Shown piece by piece: positions 10,501-25,500 of a stretch of DNA of 64,000 nucleotides. How positions within the stretch are numbered: position 1 is the stretch's first letter; every line of letters starts with the position of its first letter. The stretch lies in NCBI RefSeq assembly GCF_016097555.1, contig NC_054712.1, positions 54,912,172 through 54,976,171 of the forward strand, written 5' to 3'. The notes below the pieces were generated by a model. The model was not told the DNA's origin, made no database searches, and saw nothing but the letters and a program-made list of their open reading frames with translations. This stretch comes from Gigantopelta aegis (taxonomy: Eukaryota > Mollusca > Gastropoda > Neomphalida > Peltospiridae). Both the position numbers and the translations under genes were made by a program.

Positions 10501-13500
10501 TCAGACCATGTATTAGTAGCAAAACAGTTAAACCTGAAATGCAGATGGTAAAACATTATACCTCTTAGTAAACTTGGATATATGAAAGGCTGAGGTAAAT
10601 GCTGCAGAAAATAAATGTTTAACAGACCCTTTGATGCTGATAAAAAAGGTTGTGGTATGTGCTATCCTGTCTGGGATGGTGTGTATAAAAGATCCTTTCT
10701 ACTAATGGAAAAATGTAGTGGGTTTCTTCTTTAAAGGAAACATGACACGAGACCATATTATAGCTCATTTTAAAAGCAAAATGATATAAAAATAATATAC
10801 AAATAACTTTATAACAATAAAATACGTGTAGTTAACTTAAAATGAAGAAATTATGCTAATCAGTATCAAAGTACGATTTATGCATATTTATTTGTGAGCG
10901 TTCGGAAAAAAAGGGAAGTGACGTCAGAGCCGCTGTACTCTTCCATTGTTGTTAACTGTTTATATATGGAGTAAGGGGCTTACGATCTTTTCAGTCCAAC
11001 AGTGCCGTACTGCGCGGCCTTTGGGTGTAAAAATAAACAGTTTAAACGATCAGGATTGTCTTTTTATGGTTTTCCAAAGGATTGTATCCGAAGAAAGACG
11101 CGTGTATTTTATCGCAAAAGAAAAGATTGGACACCAACACCGCATAGTACTTTGGTGTCGGCCTATTTACAGCCCAGAGCCCGAATGTTACCCGGAGACA
11201 AAAACAGTACTCGGTTGCGAATGCCGAGGTGTACATTGTACATATTTGGCACAAAGATACACCTCGGCATGATGTATTGATATATGTTATTTTTTTTTTG
11301 GGGAAAAAAAAAAAGAAGATTTTTCATGTTAGGGCTGTAGGCCTACATAACAAAATCTGTATTCACCGTCCGAAGAAGGAAACGTCAATAAGTAATTAAA
11401 TATGGCATATACAAACATGGGATTTGGCATGAGGATACATCTCAGCACAATGTATTTAAATATGTTTTTAAAAAAAACCGTGTAGAAAACAATAATAATT
11501 TTAAATAATGTTTTTAATCACAAAAATGTTCCTCAATGCCCGAAGCCCCAAAGTAACACGAAGTTCAATACAAAATAAACCACTACTGTCGGTGTCGAAA
11601 TAACTATTATGTTTCATCCACGGGCTGACTTGAGAATCAGAGTGTTGTTTTAGTTAATTGGTCCTTTCTTTCCGTGGCCTGCACATGTGATTCCTGATTG
11701 GCATGTGTATATTGCAGGGTATCGACCAGGTAAGTGATTACCACAGTCTAGACATACGTACAAAATACGTGCCAGTTTTTTTAAGATCACAGGGTATTGT
11801 GACGTAACCTGTCGCGACTGTAGTACAATGTTAATGGACATTATCAGCCGCCCTGCTTCATTACTGTAAACAATGCTGTAAAACCCTTGATTAAGTAGAC
11901 TTTCCCATCTAAAATTACAAAACTGACCAATTACGTAGTACCAAAGAAAAAAAAAAATTATCACTTGGGTATCGTGAGTGGTCATTTTTACTCTAACGCA
12001 CCCTACCAATAGGCCTAATAATATGCTACTTTTTTTATGAGAGAAAAATACTATAACCCCATTTCGTTCTATTGATGCAAATAGAAATATATTTAGTTTA
12101 AAAGTTGATTATACTCTCAAGTCATTTATGTTGTTTTACAAGTCAGGTTAATGAAAGTGAAGCGCCTTGTCGTAAATTAGAGCGTTTGTTTACACTGTGC
12201 ATACAGATTTCATTATGTACAGCCCGAACATAAAAAATGCGATATTTTCTAAAAAAAAACCACCCAAAAAATGTTTGTCCTACATATATATTTTTTACAT
12301 ATTTAAATACATCATATCGAGGTGTATCTTTATGCTAAATATGAACAGTATACACCTCGGCATTAGCATCCGAGTTTTGGTTTTGTCTCCGGGTTACTTT
12401 CGGGCTCCGGGCTGTAAATTGGTCGACCGGTCTGGTCTGGCACCATCGGTTTCTCCACCCTCCGACTCGCTATCCGTTTTTTCTTCAGTATCACTGTTGT
12501 AAGTAAATGTGTGTCTTTCTTCATTTACTAACAGCTCATATTGATACGGCAAAACGTTTTGCGAACGAACACTCATTGTTTTGGTAAGCTGTGCAAGTCT
12601 TAGATTCTTTATGAGTGGTACGGACTAATGCTTTTAAGTGTAAGGCTTCAGATCAAGCGACGCGTCTCTGACGTCACGGACCTCGTGATTGCCCTGCTCA
12701 TTAAAGATCGGCATTTCCGCTAAGAGCTCGTATCTGGGTTTTTTTTTATGGAGATATTTTAAGTACGGTAATTAATTTTTATTTTTATTTTTTTTAGGTG
12801 ATTCAATTTATAATTAATTGTACATGGTTGGTGCCAAATATAGGTTACGTGACATGTTTCGGAATTATCAAATGTTTGACATCCAATAGCCGTCACTGAT
12901 TAATAAATCAGTGTACTCTAGTGGTGTCGGTAAACAAAACAAACTTTTTAACTTTGTTTTGTGCAACCATGTGTGAATGATCGAATCCTGGCAAAACAAT
13001 TACATTTTGGTCATCCGGTCAATGTATAAATAACTTCCTAAAAAAACAATTGTCTGTTTTAATTACAACATTAGCCCAAATTACATAAAACTAAATAATT
13101 TGTTTCGCTTCCATTCCAGTCCACCGGTATTGATTGAACGCCAGGCACTGAAGTCGCTTGCACTTCTGTGTGATGGAGACGGTAGGATTGCGTTAAACGG
13201 TCTCCAGATGGCCGTCCAGTCACGGGTCGCTGATTTCAAGCAGCAGAGTGGAGCAAGTGATGGTGGCCATAAACACAATGTCGTCATCACCACAGATCAC
13301 GTAAAGATTGGGCTGGAGAGATCTCATGTGCCATATGACAGGACAGGTTTGTCATTTATTATCTGCATGGTTCAACATAACCGAGTTAATAAAAAACACC
13401 ATATAAAGCACACATGCAATAACAAGTGTAATGGCGTAATTTTGGGAAGCGACATCATAACAGGACAGCAGTTTACCAAAATATACGATATACTTTATCA

Positions 13501-16500
13501 TATTACAAAACATAAAAAAGTACTTATTGTTTATTACAGTTACATTTGGACAGTAATGTCATCAAGTATGTTTTGGTGTAAAGACTTTAGATCTTATTTC
13601 AGGTAAATCACTTAAATTTATATTTGGAATTATCCCTGTAGTATTGAAAAATTCCATTATTATTTTTATATGTGTGCACTCATGTGGGTGGGAGTTAAAA
13701 CTACAAGATAAAGTAAAGTAAAGTTTGTTTTATTTAACAACGCCACTAGAGCACATTGATTTTTAATCTTATCATCGGCTATTGGACGTCAAACATATGG
13801 TCATTCTGACACTGTTTTTTAGAGGAAACCCTCTTTCACCACATAGGCTACTCTTTTACGACAGGCAGCAAGGGATCTTTTATTTGCGCTTCCCACAGGC
13901 AGGATAACACAAACTGTGGCCTTTGTTGAACCAGTTATGGATCACTGGTCGGTGCAAAACTTCAAGATAGATTTTGATTTTGTCCCAGAATAATATACGC
14001 TAATTAAAGATGATTCATTTTTACCATAACATTAAATAACAATAATTGTAAAAATGTAGGCCTACTAGATAATTATGGTGCATCCAATCCATTCCAATAA
14101 GCTGTTGATTTCCAGATTTTAAAAATACATGCACTGTCTGCAATATGTGTTCAGCTCAATTCTTTTAGAAAGACCTGGCCCAAAACCACAGAAGCTTGAG
14201 TCTGGCACTGTCAAAATATAGAGCATGTTCTGTCTTCTGTCTTCTGCTGCTTTAGTTCACACCAGCACAGATGCAGTGTGTTTTGTAACATTTAGTTTAA
14301 ATGCGTTCTTTCTTCTTTTTAACTGATACAATACTCGCCAGACACTAAAATCGATGGTCGCCCAACGGATTACCTTTGTAAAAATTCTTAGTCGCCTTTA
14401 GCCAATAAAGGTCACCAGGGGTGACCAGGCGACTGCTAATTTTCAACCCTGTCATTCTGTTGACAACAGGTATTAATTCTAGACATAGTGGTCAGTTGTA
14501 TGGAAATACACATTGTGTCATCAACAGGTGTTATAATTCTGTTTACAGGAGAGGAGCACTACAACATCATATCAGCTATGCATAAGGCTGTGCGTGGATC
14601 TGACCCCAGTGCTGCCCTCTACTGGATGGCCAGAATGTTACAAGGGGGAGAGACTCCGCTATATGTTGCTAGGCGACTTGTAAGAATGGCAAGTGAAGAT
14701 ATAGGTAAGTTGAGTTAATGGTTATGTAATTTCAATCTGTGAAGTACTCTTTTGTTATAAATGTTTGGATTGGTCCAAATAATACCATGCGACTGCATGA
14801 ATCTCAGTGTTGCACTATTTTAGGTAGTGCTTAGAAACAAAATAGATCATTTCAGGTGTTTCAATATCAAATGTCTTATGTATCAGTGATGCTGTATTTA
14901 AGTTGTATTTGTGTTTTGTAGGTTTAGCTGATCCAGCAGCGCTGGTACAAGCGGTAGCCACATATCAGGCTTGTCACTTTATCGGAATGCCAGAATGTGA
15001 GGTAACATTCAGTTCCAAAATTACTTAATGTCAAAAATACCATTACATTGATTTAGTTTTAACCTAGAAGTATCACGATACTGTAGTTAGCAAATATTTT
15101 TTATTAACAGAACACATTTTGTACATGACAACATTGCAACGCCAAGGACAGTGTATTGATATAGGTGCCTTAAATGCTACAGAATAATATTCTTATAACT
15201 GAACATGGTAATAATTTCATTTCTTGATTGATATCATCAAAGGCTGTGGTATGTGCTGTCCTGACTATGAGGAAGTGCATACAAAAGATCTCTTGCTGCT
15301 ATTCGTTGTGGTAGCGTGTTTCTTAACTCCATCTGTCAACCCAGTATTTCAAATAGCTATTGGTTAGATACCAAATAAGTATTTTTTTAAATTTAATGAG
15401 TTGTCTTTAAACAAACATTCGTTTTCTTTAAACTGAATCTTCTATTGGTTTTGATGCGACTGTTTCAAGACACCTCTCACTCTGGTTCCCCATCACTCCT
15501 GCTACACTAATGAGCGTCTTAGCTCAGAACAGTGGAGATAATAAAACAGGTGGCTCATCACTCGTCAGGGTCCAACATACTCGGACAATAGCTGTATTTT
15601 TTCATTGCTTTGTCATTCTTTGTTATACCACGATCATAAGGGACCAAAACCGTACCAGCTCTGTACAGGACGTTCCTACACAGCACAGTTCTGCACAGGA
15701 TGGTCTATAGTATACGCTGCAGTGAACGGTTACCAGTCGTTACCAGTTGATGTTTGTCTACACGTGTACTGAGATATGGGGGGGAGGGGGGGGGTCAGTA
15801 ATAATAAAGAAAATATATGTATATTGTGGATACTAGTATTAAAAAATATATATAGTGATGACAGCTCTGTACAGGACATTCCTACACAGGGCGGTCTAGT
15901 ATTTTATATACTTAGATATGGTGGAAAACACATTAACAGTAAAGGTAATAAATATATTGTATAATACTCAATGCGTTCGTGTTGACACTGTATAAAAACG
16001 TGTGCATGGGTACACTTTGCTGCATAAAAACTCAACTTTGCCACCCAAATATTTTTAATGTACTTTTCCCAATTAGATAGACATTAATAAAAATGCAACA
16101 AAACACATTCTGATATTTAAAATATTAATTTACTGTTAAAACAAACTGATACATAATTTCAAGTCACTCAGTTGGTCGCTTATAACCTGAAGCTAATCAG
16201 AGACAAACCAGGTTTCTGGGACCCTGACGATCATCGCGCCATCTGGAATAGAGTTATCTCCACCTGTTTCAGCTAAGACACTCATTCACAAAGAGTAATT
16301 GTTAGCTCCCGTTAGTATGTAAATTAAAAAAAAATTAGTACACTGGTGGCACCTAAGCATTTGTACCGGCCTCGGTGGCGTCGTGGTAGCCATCGGTCTA
16401 CAGGCTGGTAGGTACTGGGTTCGGATCCCAGTCGAGGCATGGGATTTTTAATCCAGATACCGACTCCAAACCCTGAGTGAGTGCTCCGCAAGGCTCAATG

Positions 16501-19500
16501 GGTAGGTGTAAACCACTTGCACCGACCAGTGATCCATAACTGGTTCAACAAAAGCCATGGTTTGTGCTATCCTGCCTGTGGGAAGCGCAAATAAAAGATC
16601 CCTTGCTGCTAATCGGAAGAGTAGCCCATATAGTGGCGACAGCAGGTTTCCTGTCAAAATCTGTGTGGTCCTTAACCATATGTCTGACGCCATATAACCG
16701 TAAATAAAATGTGTTGAGTGCGTCATTAAATAAAACATTTCTTTCTTTCTTTCTAAGCATTTGTGTTATATTTTAAAGTTAAAATCTTTTTATTTTAATA
16801 TTTGTTTCACCGCCACAGTACAATGGAACAATAAACGTGTTACTACTGAAAGTTAAAAATGATTTATTTTTTTTAAACTTAAGTAATAGCGCTTTTTTTT
16901 AGTGGCAACCCCCTGTATTTACTGACCTGCATAACAGCATATAAGTCTGAGCAGCAAACATTAAAACAACCACTTCCGTCGCTATTGTTCACAGAAACAA
17001 CAAACGGGGAATGGATCTGACTTTTTTTAAGTTCTAGACAGCAAACACTTCCTAGTATAGTTTGCTTCAGGTTAATTTAGATTATGCAAATAAGATAAAT
17101 ATAAATGGTGTTCCATGCTCCTTAGTTTGAATAACACAAAATAACAATAAAAAAGCCCATGTCCAAATTTATGATCAATATGCAACAAAAGTTGTCCGTT
17201 ATTAACTGTGTAAATGAGTACAAACAGTGTTTGTTAGGCATATAGAACAATCGATGATAATTATGAAACAGACTATAGCTAAAAATAGGTCATGCTGTAA
17301 GATTTATTCGAAGTATGCTTGGATATTTGTGTTAACAGATAAAACAATCCATTTATTTCATTTATGGATTCATAAGTTACAATAAGGTATGTATTGAAGC
17401 TTCTATATAAACGTATTTACGTTGATATACAAGGTTGATCATTACAGTGGTGACAGACACGTGTTGACAGGTGATACAAAAACATGTTGATCGAGGCTGG
17501 CAAAAGTATACTTTTAGTGCATTAATTACGTTTTTCAGTTTTATGCATATATTCACAATCAAGATGTGTTGTTTTAACAATTGTTTTATGAATTAAATTA
17601 ATGTTGTTTGTTTACAAACATACCCCAACACTTGTTTCAAGACGTAATATTACATAATTAACATGCACAGACTAAATATTAATACAGACTAATGTGACCT
17701 GAGTGTACTGCACAAGTAGTAAATATTAATACAGACTAATGTGACCTGAGTGTACTACACAAGTAGTAAATATTAATACAGACTAATTTGACATGAGTGT
17801 ACTACACAAGTAGTAAATATTAATACAGACTAATGTGACATGAGTGTACTACATAAGTAGTAAATATTAATACAGACTAATTTGACATGAGTGTACTACA
17901 CAAGTAGTAAATATTAATACACACTAATGTGATCTGAGTGTACTACACAAGTAGTAAATATTAATACAGACTAATGTGACATGAGTGTACTAGACAAGTA
18001 GTAAATATTAATACTCGATGTGGTACTATCTTTAATGGCTCCCTGTAATCTCAATATTAATACTCGATGTGGTACCATCTTTAATGGCTCCCTGTAATCT
18101 CAATATTAATACTCGATGTGGTACCATCTTTAATGGCTCCCTGTAATCTCAATATTAATACTCGATGTGGTACCATCTTTAATGGCTCCCTGTAATCTCA
18201 ATATTAATACTCGATGTGGTACCATCTTTAATGGCTCCCTGTAATCTCAATATTAATACTCGATGTGGTACCATCTTTAATGGCACCCTGTAATCTCAAT
18301 ATTAATACTCGATGTGGTACCATCTTTAATGGCACCCTGTAATCTCAGTATTAATACTCGATGTGGTACCATCTTTAATGGCTCCCTGTAATCTCAGTAT
18401 TAATACTCGATGTGGTACCATCTTTAATGGCTCCCTGTAATCTCAGTATTAATACTCGATGTGGTACCATCTTTAATGGCTCCCTGTAATCTCAGTATTA
18501 ATACTCGATGTGGTACCATCTTTAATGGCTCCCTGTAATCTCAGTATTAATACTCGATGTGGTACCATCTTTAATGGCTCCCTGTAATCTCAGTATTAAT
18601 ACTCGATGTGGTACCATCTTTAATGGCTCCCTGTAATCTCAGTATTAATACTCGATGTGGTACCATCTTTAATGGCTCCCTGTAATCTCAGTATTAATAC
18701 TCGATGTGGTACCATCTTTAATGGCTCCCTGTAATCTCAGTATTAATACTCGATGTGGTACCATCTTTAATGGCTCCCTGTAATCTCAGTATTAATACTC
18801 GATGTGGTACCATCTTTAATGGCTCCCTGTAATCTCAGTATTAATACTCGATGTGGTACCATCTTTAATGGCTCCCTGTAATCTCAGTATTAATACTCGA
18901 TGTGGTACCATCTTTAATGGCTCCCTGTAATCTCAGTATTAATACTCGATGTGGTACCATCTTTAATGGCTCCCTGTAATCTCAGTATTAATACTCGATG
19001 TGGTACCATCTTTAATGGCTCCCTGTAATCTCAGTATTAATACTCGATGTGGTACCATCTTTAATGGCTCCCTGTAATCTCAGTATTAATACTCGATGTG
19101 GTACCATCTTTAATGGCTCCCTGTAATCTCAGTATTAATACTCGATGTGGTACCATCTTTAATGGCACCCTGTAATCTCAGTATTAATACTCGATGTGGT
19201 ACCATCTTTAATGGCACCCTGTAATCTCAGTATTAATACTCGATGTGGTACCATCTTTAATGGCACCCTGTAATCTCAGTATTAATACTCGATGTGGTAC
19301 CATCTTTAATGGCTCCCTGTAATCTCAGTATTAATACTCGATGTGGTACCATCTTTAATGGCTCCCTGTAATCTCAGTATTAATACTCGATGTGGTACCA
19401 TCTTTAATGGCTCCCTGTAATCTCAGTATTAATACTCGATGTGGTACCATCTTTAATGGCTCCCTGTAATCTCAGTATTAATACTCGATGTGGTACCATC

Positions 19501-22500
19501 TTTAATGGCTCCCTGTAATCTCAGTATTAATACTCGATGTGGTACCATCTTTAATGGCTCCCTGTAATCTCAGTATTAATACTCGATGTGGTACCATCTT
19601 TAATGGCTCCCTGTAATCTCAGTATTAATACTCGATGTGGTACCATCTTTAATGGCTCCCTGTAATCTCAGTATTAATACTCGATGTGGTACCATCTTTA
19701 ATGGCTCCCTGTAATCTCAGTATTAATACTCGATGTGGTACCATCTTTAATGGCTCCCTGTAATCTCAGTATTAATACTCGATGTGGTACCATCTTTAAT
19801 GGCTCCCTGTAATCTCAGTATTAATACTCGATGTGGTACCATCTTTAATGGCTCCCTGTAATCTCAGTATTAATACTCGATGTGGTACCATCTTTAATGG
19901 CTCCCTGTAATCTCAGTATTAATACTCGATGTGGTACCATCTTTAATGGCTCCCTGTAATCTCAGTATTAATACTCGATGTGGTACCATCTTTAATGGCT
20001 CCCTGTAATCTCAGTATTAATACTCGATGTGGTACCATCTTTAATGGCTCCCTGTAATCTCAGTATTAATACTCGATGTGGTACCATCTTTAATGGCTCC
20101 CTGTAATCTCAGTATTAATACTCGATGTGGTACCATCTTTAATGGCTCCCTGTAATCTCAGTATTAATACTCGATGTGGTACCATCTTTAATGGCTCCCT
20201 GTAATCTCAGTATTAATACTCGATGTGGTACCATCTTTAATGGCTCCCTGTAATCTCAGTATTAATACTCGATGTGGTACCATCTTTAATGGCTCCCTGT
20301 AATCTCAGTATTAATACTCGATGTGGTACCATCTTTAATGGCTCCCTGTAATCTCAGTATTAATACTCGATGTGGTACCATCTTTAATGGCTCCCTGTAA
20401 TCTCAGTATTAATACTCGATGTGGTACCATCTTTAATGGCTCCCTGTAATCTCAGTATTAATACTCGATGTGGTACCATCTTTAATGGCTCCCTGTAATC
20501 TCAGTATTAATACTCGATGTGGTACCATCTTTAATGGCTCCCTGTAATCTCAGTATTAATACTCGATGTGGTACCATCTTTAATGGCTCCCTGTAATCTC
20601 AGTATTAATACTCGATGTGGTACCATCTTTAATGGCTCCCTGTAATCTCAGTATTAATACTCGATGTGGTACCATCTTTAATGGCTCCCTGTAATCTCAG
20701 TATTAATACTCGATGTGGTACCATCTTTAATGGCTCCCTGTAATCTCAGTATTAATACTCGATGTGGTACCATCTTTAATGGCTCCCTGTAATCTCAGTA
20801 TTAATACTCGATGTGGTACCATCTTTAATGGCTCCCTGTAATCTCAGTATTAATACTCGATGTGGTACCATCTTTAATGGCTCCCTGTAATCTCAGTATT
20901 AATACTCGATGTGGTACCATCTTTAATGGCTCCCTGTAATCTCAGTATTAATACTCGATGTGGTACCATCTTTAATGGCTCCCTGTAATCTCAGTATTAA
21001 TACTCGATGTGGTACCATCTTTAATGGCTCCCTGTAATCTCAGTATTAATACTCGATGTGGTACCATCTTTAATGGCTCCCTGTAATCTCAGTATTAATA
21101 CTCGATGTGGTACCATCTTTAATGGCTCCCTGTAATCTCAGTATTAATACTCGATGTGGTACCATCTTTAATGGCTCCCTGTAATCTCAGTATTAATACT
21201 CGATGTGGTACCATCTTTAATGGCTCCCTGTAATCTCAGTATTAATACTCGATGTGGTACCATCTTTAATGGCTCCCTGTAATCTCAGTATTAATACTCG
21301 ATGTGGTACCATCTTTAATGGCTCCCTGTAATCTCAGTATTAATACTCGATGTGGTACCATCTTTAATGGCTCCCTGTAATCTCAGTATTAATACTCGAT
21401 GTGGTACCATCTTTAATGGCTCCCTGTAATCTCAGTATTAATACTCGATGTGGTACCATCTTTAATGGCTCCCTGTAATCTCAGTATTAATACTCGATGT
21501 GGTACCATCTTTAATGGCTCCCTGTAATCTCAGTATTAATACTCGATGTGGTACCATCTTTAATGGCTCCCTGTAATCTCAGTATTAATACTCGATGTGG
21601 TACCATCTTTAATGGCTCCCTGTAATCTCAGTATTAATACTCGATGTGGTACCATCTTTAATGGCTCCCTGTAATCTCAGTATTAATACTCGATGTGGTA
21701 CCATCTTTAATGGCTCCCTGTAATCTCAGTATTAATACTCGATGTGGTACCATCTTTAATGGCTCCCTGTAATCTCAGTATTAATACTCGATGTGGTACC
21801 ATCTTTAATGGCTCCCTGTAATCTCAGTATTAATACTCGATGTGGTACCATCTTTAATGGCTCCCTGTAATCTCAGTATTAATACTCGATGTGGTACCAT
21901 CTTTAATGGCTCCCTGTAATCTCAGTATTAATACTCGATGTGGTACCATCTTTAATGGCTCCCTGTAATCTCAGTATTAATACTCGATGTGGTACCATCT
22001 TTAATGGCTCCCTGTAATCTCAGTATTAATACTCGATGTGGTACCATCTTTAATGGCTCCCTGTAATCTCAGTATTAATACTCGATGTGGTACCATCTTT
22101 AATGGCTCCCTGTAATCTCAGTATTAATACTCGATGTGGTACCATCTTTAATGGCTCCCTGTAATCTCAGTATTAATACTCGATGTGGTACCATCTTTAA
22201 TGGCTCCCTGTAATCTCAGTATTAATACTCGATGTGGTACCATCTTTAATGGCTCCCTGTAATCTCAGTATTAATACTCGATGTGGTACCATCTTTAATG
22301 GCTCCCTGTAATCTCAGTATTAATACTCGATGTGGTACCATCTTTAATGGCTCCCTGTAATCTCAGTATTAATACTCGATGTGGTACCATCTTTAATGGC
22401 TCCCTGTAATCTCAGTATTAATACTCGATGTGGTACCATCTTTAATGGCTCCCTGTAATCTCAGTATTAATACTCGATGTGGTACCATCTTTAATGGCTC

Positions 22501-25500
22501 CCTGTAATCTCAGTATTAATACTCGATGTGGTACCATCTTTAATGGCTCCCTGTAATCTCAGTATTAATACTCGATGTGGTACCATCTTTAATGGCTCCC
22601 TGTAATCTCAGTATTAATACTCGATGTGGTACCATCTTTAATGGCTCCCTGTAATCTCAGTATTAATACTCGATGTGGTACCATCTTTAATGGCTCCCTG
22701 TAATCTCAGTATTAATACTCGATGTGGTACCATCTTTAATGGCTCCCTGTAATCTCAGTATTAATACTCGATGTGGTACCATCTTTAATGGCTCCCTGTA
22801 ATCTCAGTATTAATACTCGATGTGGTACCATCTTTAATGGCTCCCTGTAATCTCAGTATTAATACTCGATGTGGTACCATCTTTAATGGCTCCCTGTAAT
22901 CTCAGTATTAATACTCGATGTGGTACCATCTTTAATGGCTCCCTGTAATCTCAGTATTAATACTCGATGTGGTACCATCTTTAATGGCTCCCTGTAATCT
23001 CAATATTAATACTCGATGTGGTACCATCTTTAATGGCTCCCTGTAATCTCAATATTAATACTCGATGTGGTACCATCTTTAATGGCTCCCTGTAATCTCA
23101 TCTCAATATTAATACTCGATGTGGTACCATCTTTAATGGCTCCCTGTAATCTCAATATTAATACTCGATGTGGTACCATCTTTAATGGCTCCCTGTAATC
23201 TCAATATTAATACTCGATGTGGTACCATCTTTAATGGCTCCCTGTAATCTCATATGGTCTCAATATTAATACTCGATGTGGTACCATCTTTAATGGCTCC
23301 CTGTAATCTCAATATTAATACTCGATGTGGTACCATCTTTAATGGCTCCCTGTAATCTCAATATTAATACTCGATGTGGTACCATCTTTAATGGCTCCCT
23401 GTAATCTCAATATTAATACTCGATGTGGTACCATCTTTAATGGCTCCCTGTAATCTCAATATTAATACTCGATGTGGTACCATCTTTAATGGCTCCCTGT
23501 AATCTCAATATTAATACTCGATGTGGTACCATCTTTAATGGCTCCCTGTAATCTCAATATTAATACTCGATGTGGTACCATCTTTAATGGCTCCCTGTAA
23601 TCTCAATATTAATACTCGATGTGGTACCATCTTTAATGGCTCCCTGTAATCTCAATATTAATACTCGATGTGGTACCATCTTTAATGGCTCCCTGTAATC
23701 TCAATATTAATACTCGATGTGGTACCATCTTTAATGGCTCCCTGTAATCTCAATATTAATACTCGATGTGGTACCATCTTTAATGGCTCCCTGTAATCTC
23801 AATATTAATACTCGATGTGGTACCATCTTTAATGGCTCCCTGTAATCTCAATATTAATACTCGATGTGGTACCATCTTTAATGGCTCCCTGTAATCTCAA
23901 TATTAATACTCGATGTGGTACCATCTTTAATGGCTCCCTGTAATCTCAATATTAATACTCGATGTGGTACCATCTTTAATGGCTCCCTGTAATCTCAATA
24001 TTAATACTCGATGTGGTACCATCTTTAATGGCTCCCTGTAATCTCAATATTAATACTCGATGTGGTACCATCTTTAATGGCTCCCTGTAATCTCAATATT
24101 AATACTCGATGTGGTACCATCTTTAATGGCTCCCTGTAATCTCAATATTAATACTCGATGTGGTACCATCTTTAATGGCTCCCTGTAATCTCAATATTAA
24201 TACTCGATGTGGTACCATCTTTAATGGCTCCCTGTAATCTCAATATTAATACTCGATGTGGTACCATCTTTAATGGCTCCCTGTAATCTCAATATTAATA
24301 CTCGATGTGGTACCATCTTTAATGGCTCCCTGTAATCTCAATATTAATACTCGATGTGGTACCATCTTTAATGGCTCCCTGTAATCTCAATATTAATACT
24401 CGATGTGGTACCATCTTTAATGGCTCCCTGTAATCTCAATATTAATACTCGATGTGGTACCATCTTTAATGGCTCCCTGTAATCTCAATATTAATACTCG
24501 ATGTGGTACCATCTTTAATGGCTCCCTGTAATCTCAATATTAATACTCGATGTGGTACCATCTTTAATGGCTCCCTGTAATCTCAATATTAATACTCGAT
24601 GTGGTACCATCTTTAATGGCTCCCTGTAATCTCAATATTAATACTCGATGTGGTACCATCTTTAATGGCTCCCTGTAATCTCAATATTAATACTCGATGT
24701 GGTACCATCTTTAATGGCTCCCTGTAATCTCAATATTAATACTCGATGTGGTACCATCTTTAATGGCTCCCTGTAATCTCAATATTAATACTCGATGTGG
24801 TACCATCTTTAATGGCTCCCTGTAATCTCAATATTAATACTCGATGTGGTACCATCTTTAATGGCTCCCTGTAATCTCAATATTAATACTCGATGTGGTA
24901 CCATCTTTAATGGCTCCCTGTAATCTCAATATTAATACTCGATGTGGTACCATCTTTAATGGCTCCCTGTAATCTCAATATTAATACTCGATGTGGTACC
25001 ATCTTTAATGGCTCCCTGTAATCTCAATATTAATACTCGATGTGGTACCATCTTTAATGGCTCCCTGTAATCTCAATATTAATACTCGATGTGGTACCAT
25101 CTTTAATGGCTCCCTGTAATCTCAATATTAATACTCGATGTGGTACCATCTTTAATGGCTCCCTGTAATCTCAATATTAATACTCGATGTGGTACCATCT
25201 TTAATGGCTCCCTGTAATCTCAATATTAATACTCGATGTGGTACCATCTTTAATGGCTCCCTGTAATCTCAATATTAATACTCGATGTGGTACCATCTTT
25301 AATGGCTCCCTGTAATCTCAATATTAATACTCGATGTGGTACCATCTTTAATGGCTCCCTGTAATCTCAATATTAATACTCGATGTGGTACCATCTTTAA
25401 TGGCTCCCTGTAATCTCAATATTAATACTCGATGTGGTACCATCTTTAATGGCTCCCTGTAATCTCAATATTAATACTCGATGTGGTACCATCTTTAATG

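Larger units (their letters stand above)
10741..12730. mobile_element. Composite inverted-repeat element with THAP-like and P2X7-like protein remnants
   Basis: A segment of about 110 bp at 11163-11273 recurs inverted at 12317-12424; both contain the CCCGGAGACAAAA block and the pair ATGCCGAGGTGTA / TACACCTCGGCAT. The plus strand of the left arm encodes a decayed THAP-like start (11002). The minus strand of the right arm encodes an N-terminus like the P2X7-like proteins common in invertebrate genomes. Both flanks carry GTGACGTCAGAG, at 10918-10929 and in inverse near 12671. It lies in WRNIP1 intron 3. The outer limits are approximate. Confidence 0.5.

Noticed and set aside
11650..12009. Minus-strand 119-codon ORF with a CLDCG...[10 protein letters not shown] cluster
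   Set aside because: The Cys spacing hints at a zinc ribbon inside the composite element, but I could not match it to a family. It is kept as part of that element, not as a gene.
14390..14432. GGTCACCAGGGGTGACC palindrome as a nuclear-receptor-type site in WRNIP1 intron 4
   Set aside because: It is a single short palindrome within what looks like a dispersed repeat. No second site or promoter context is present.
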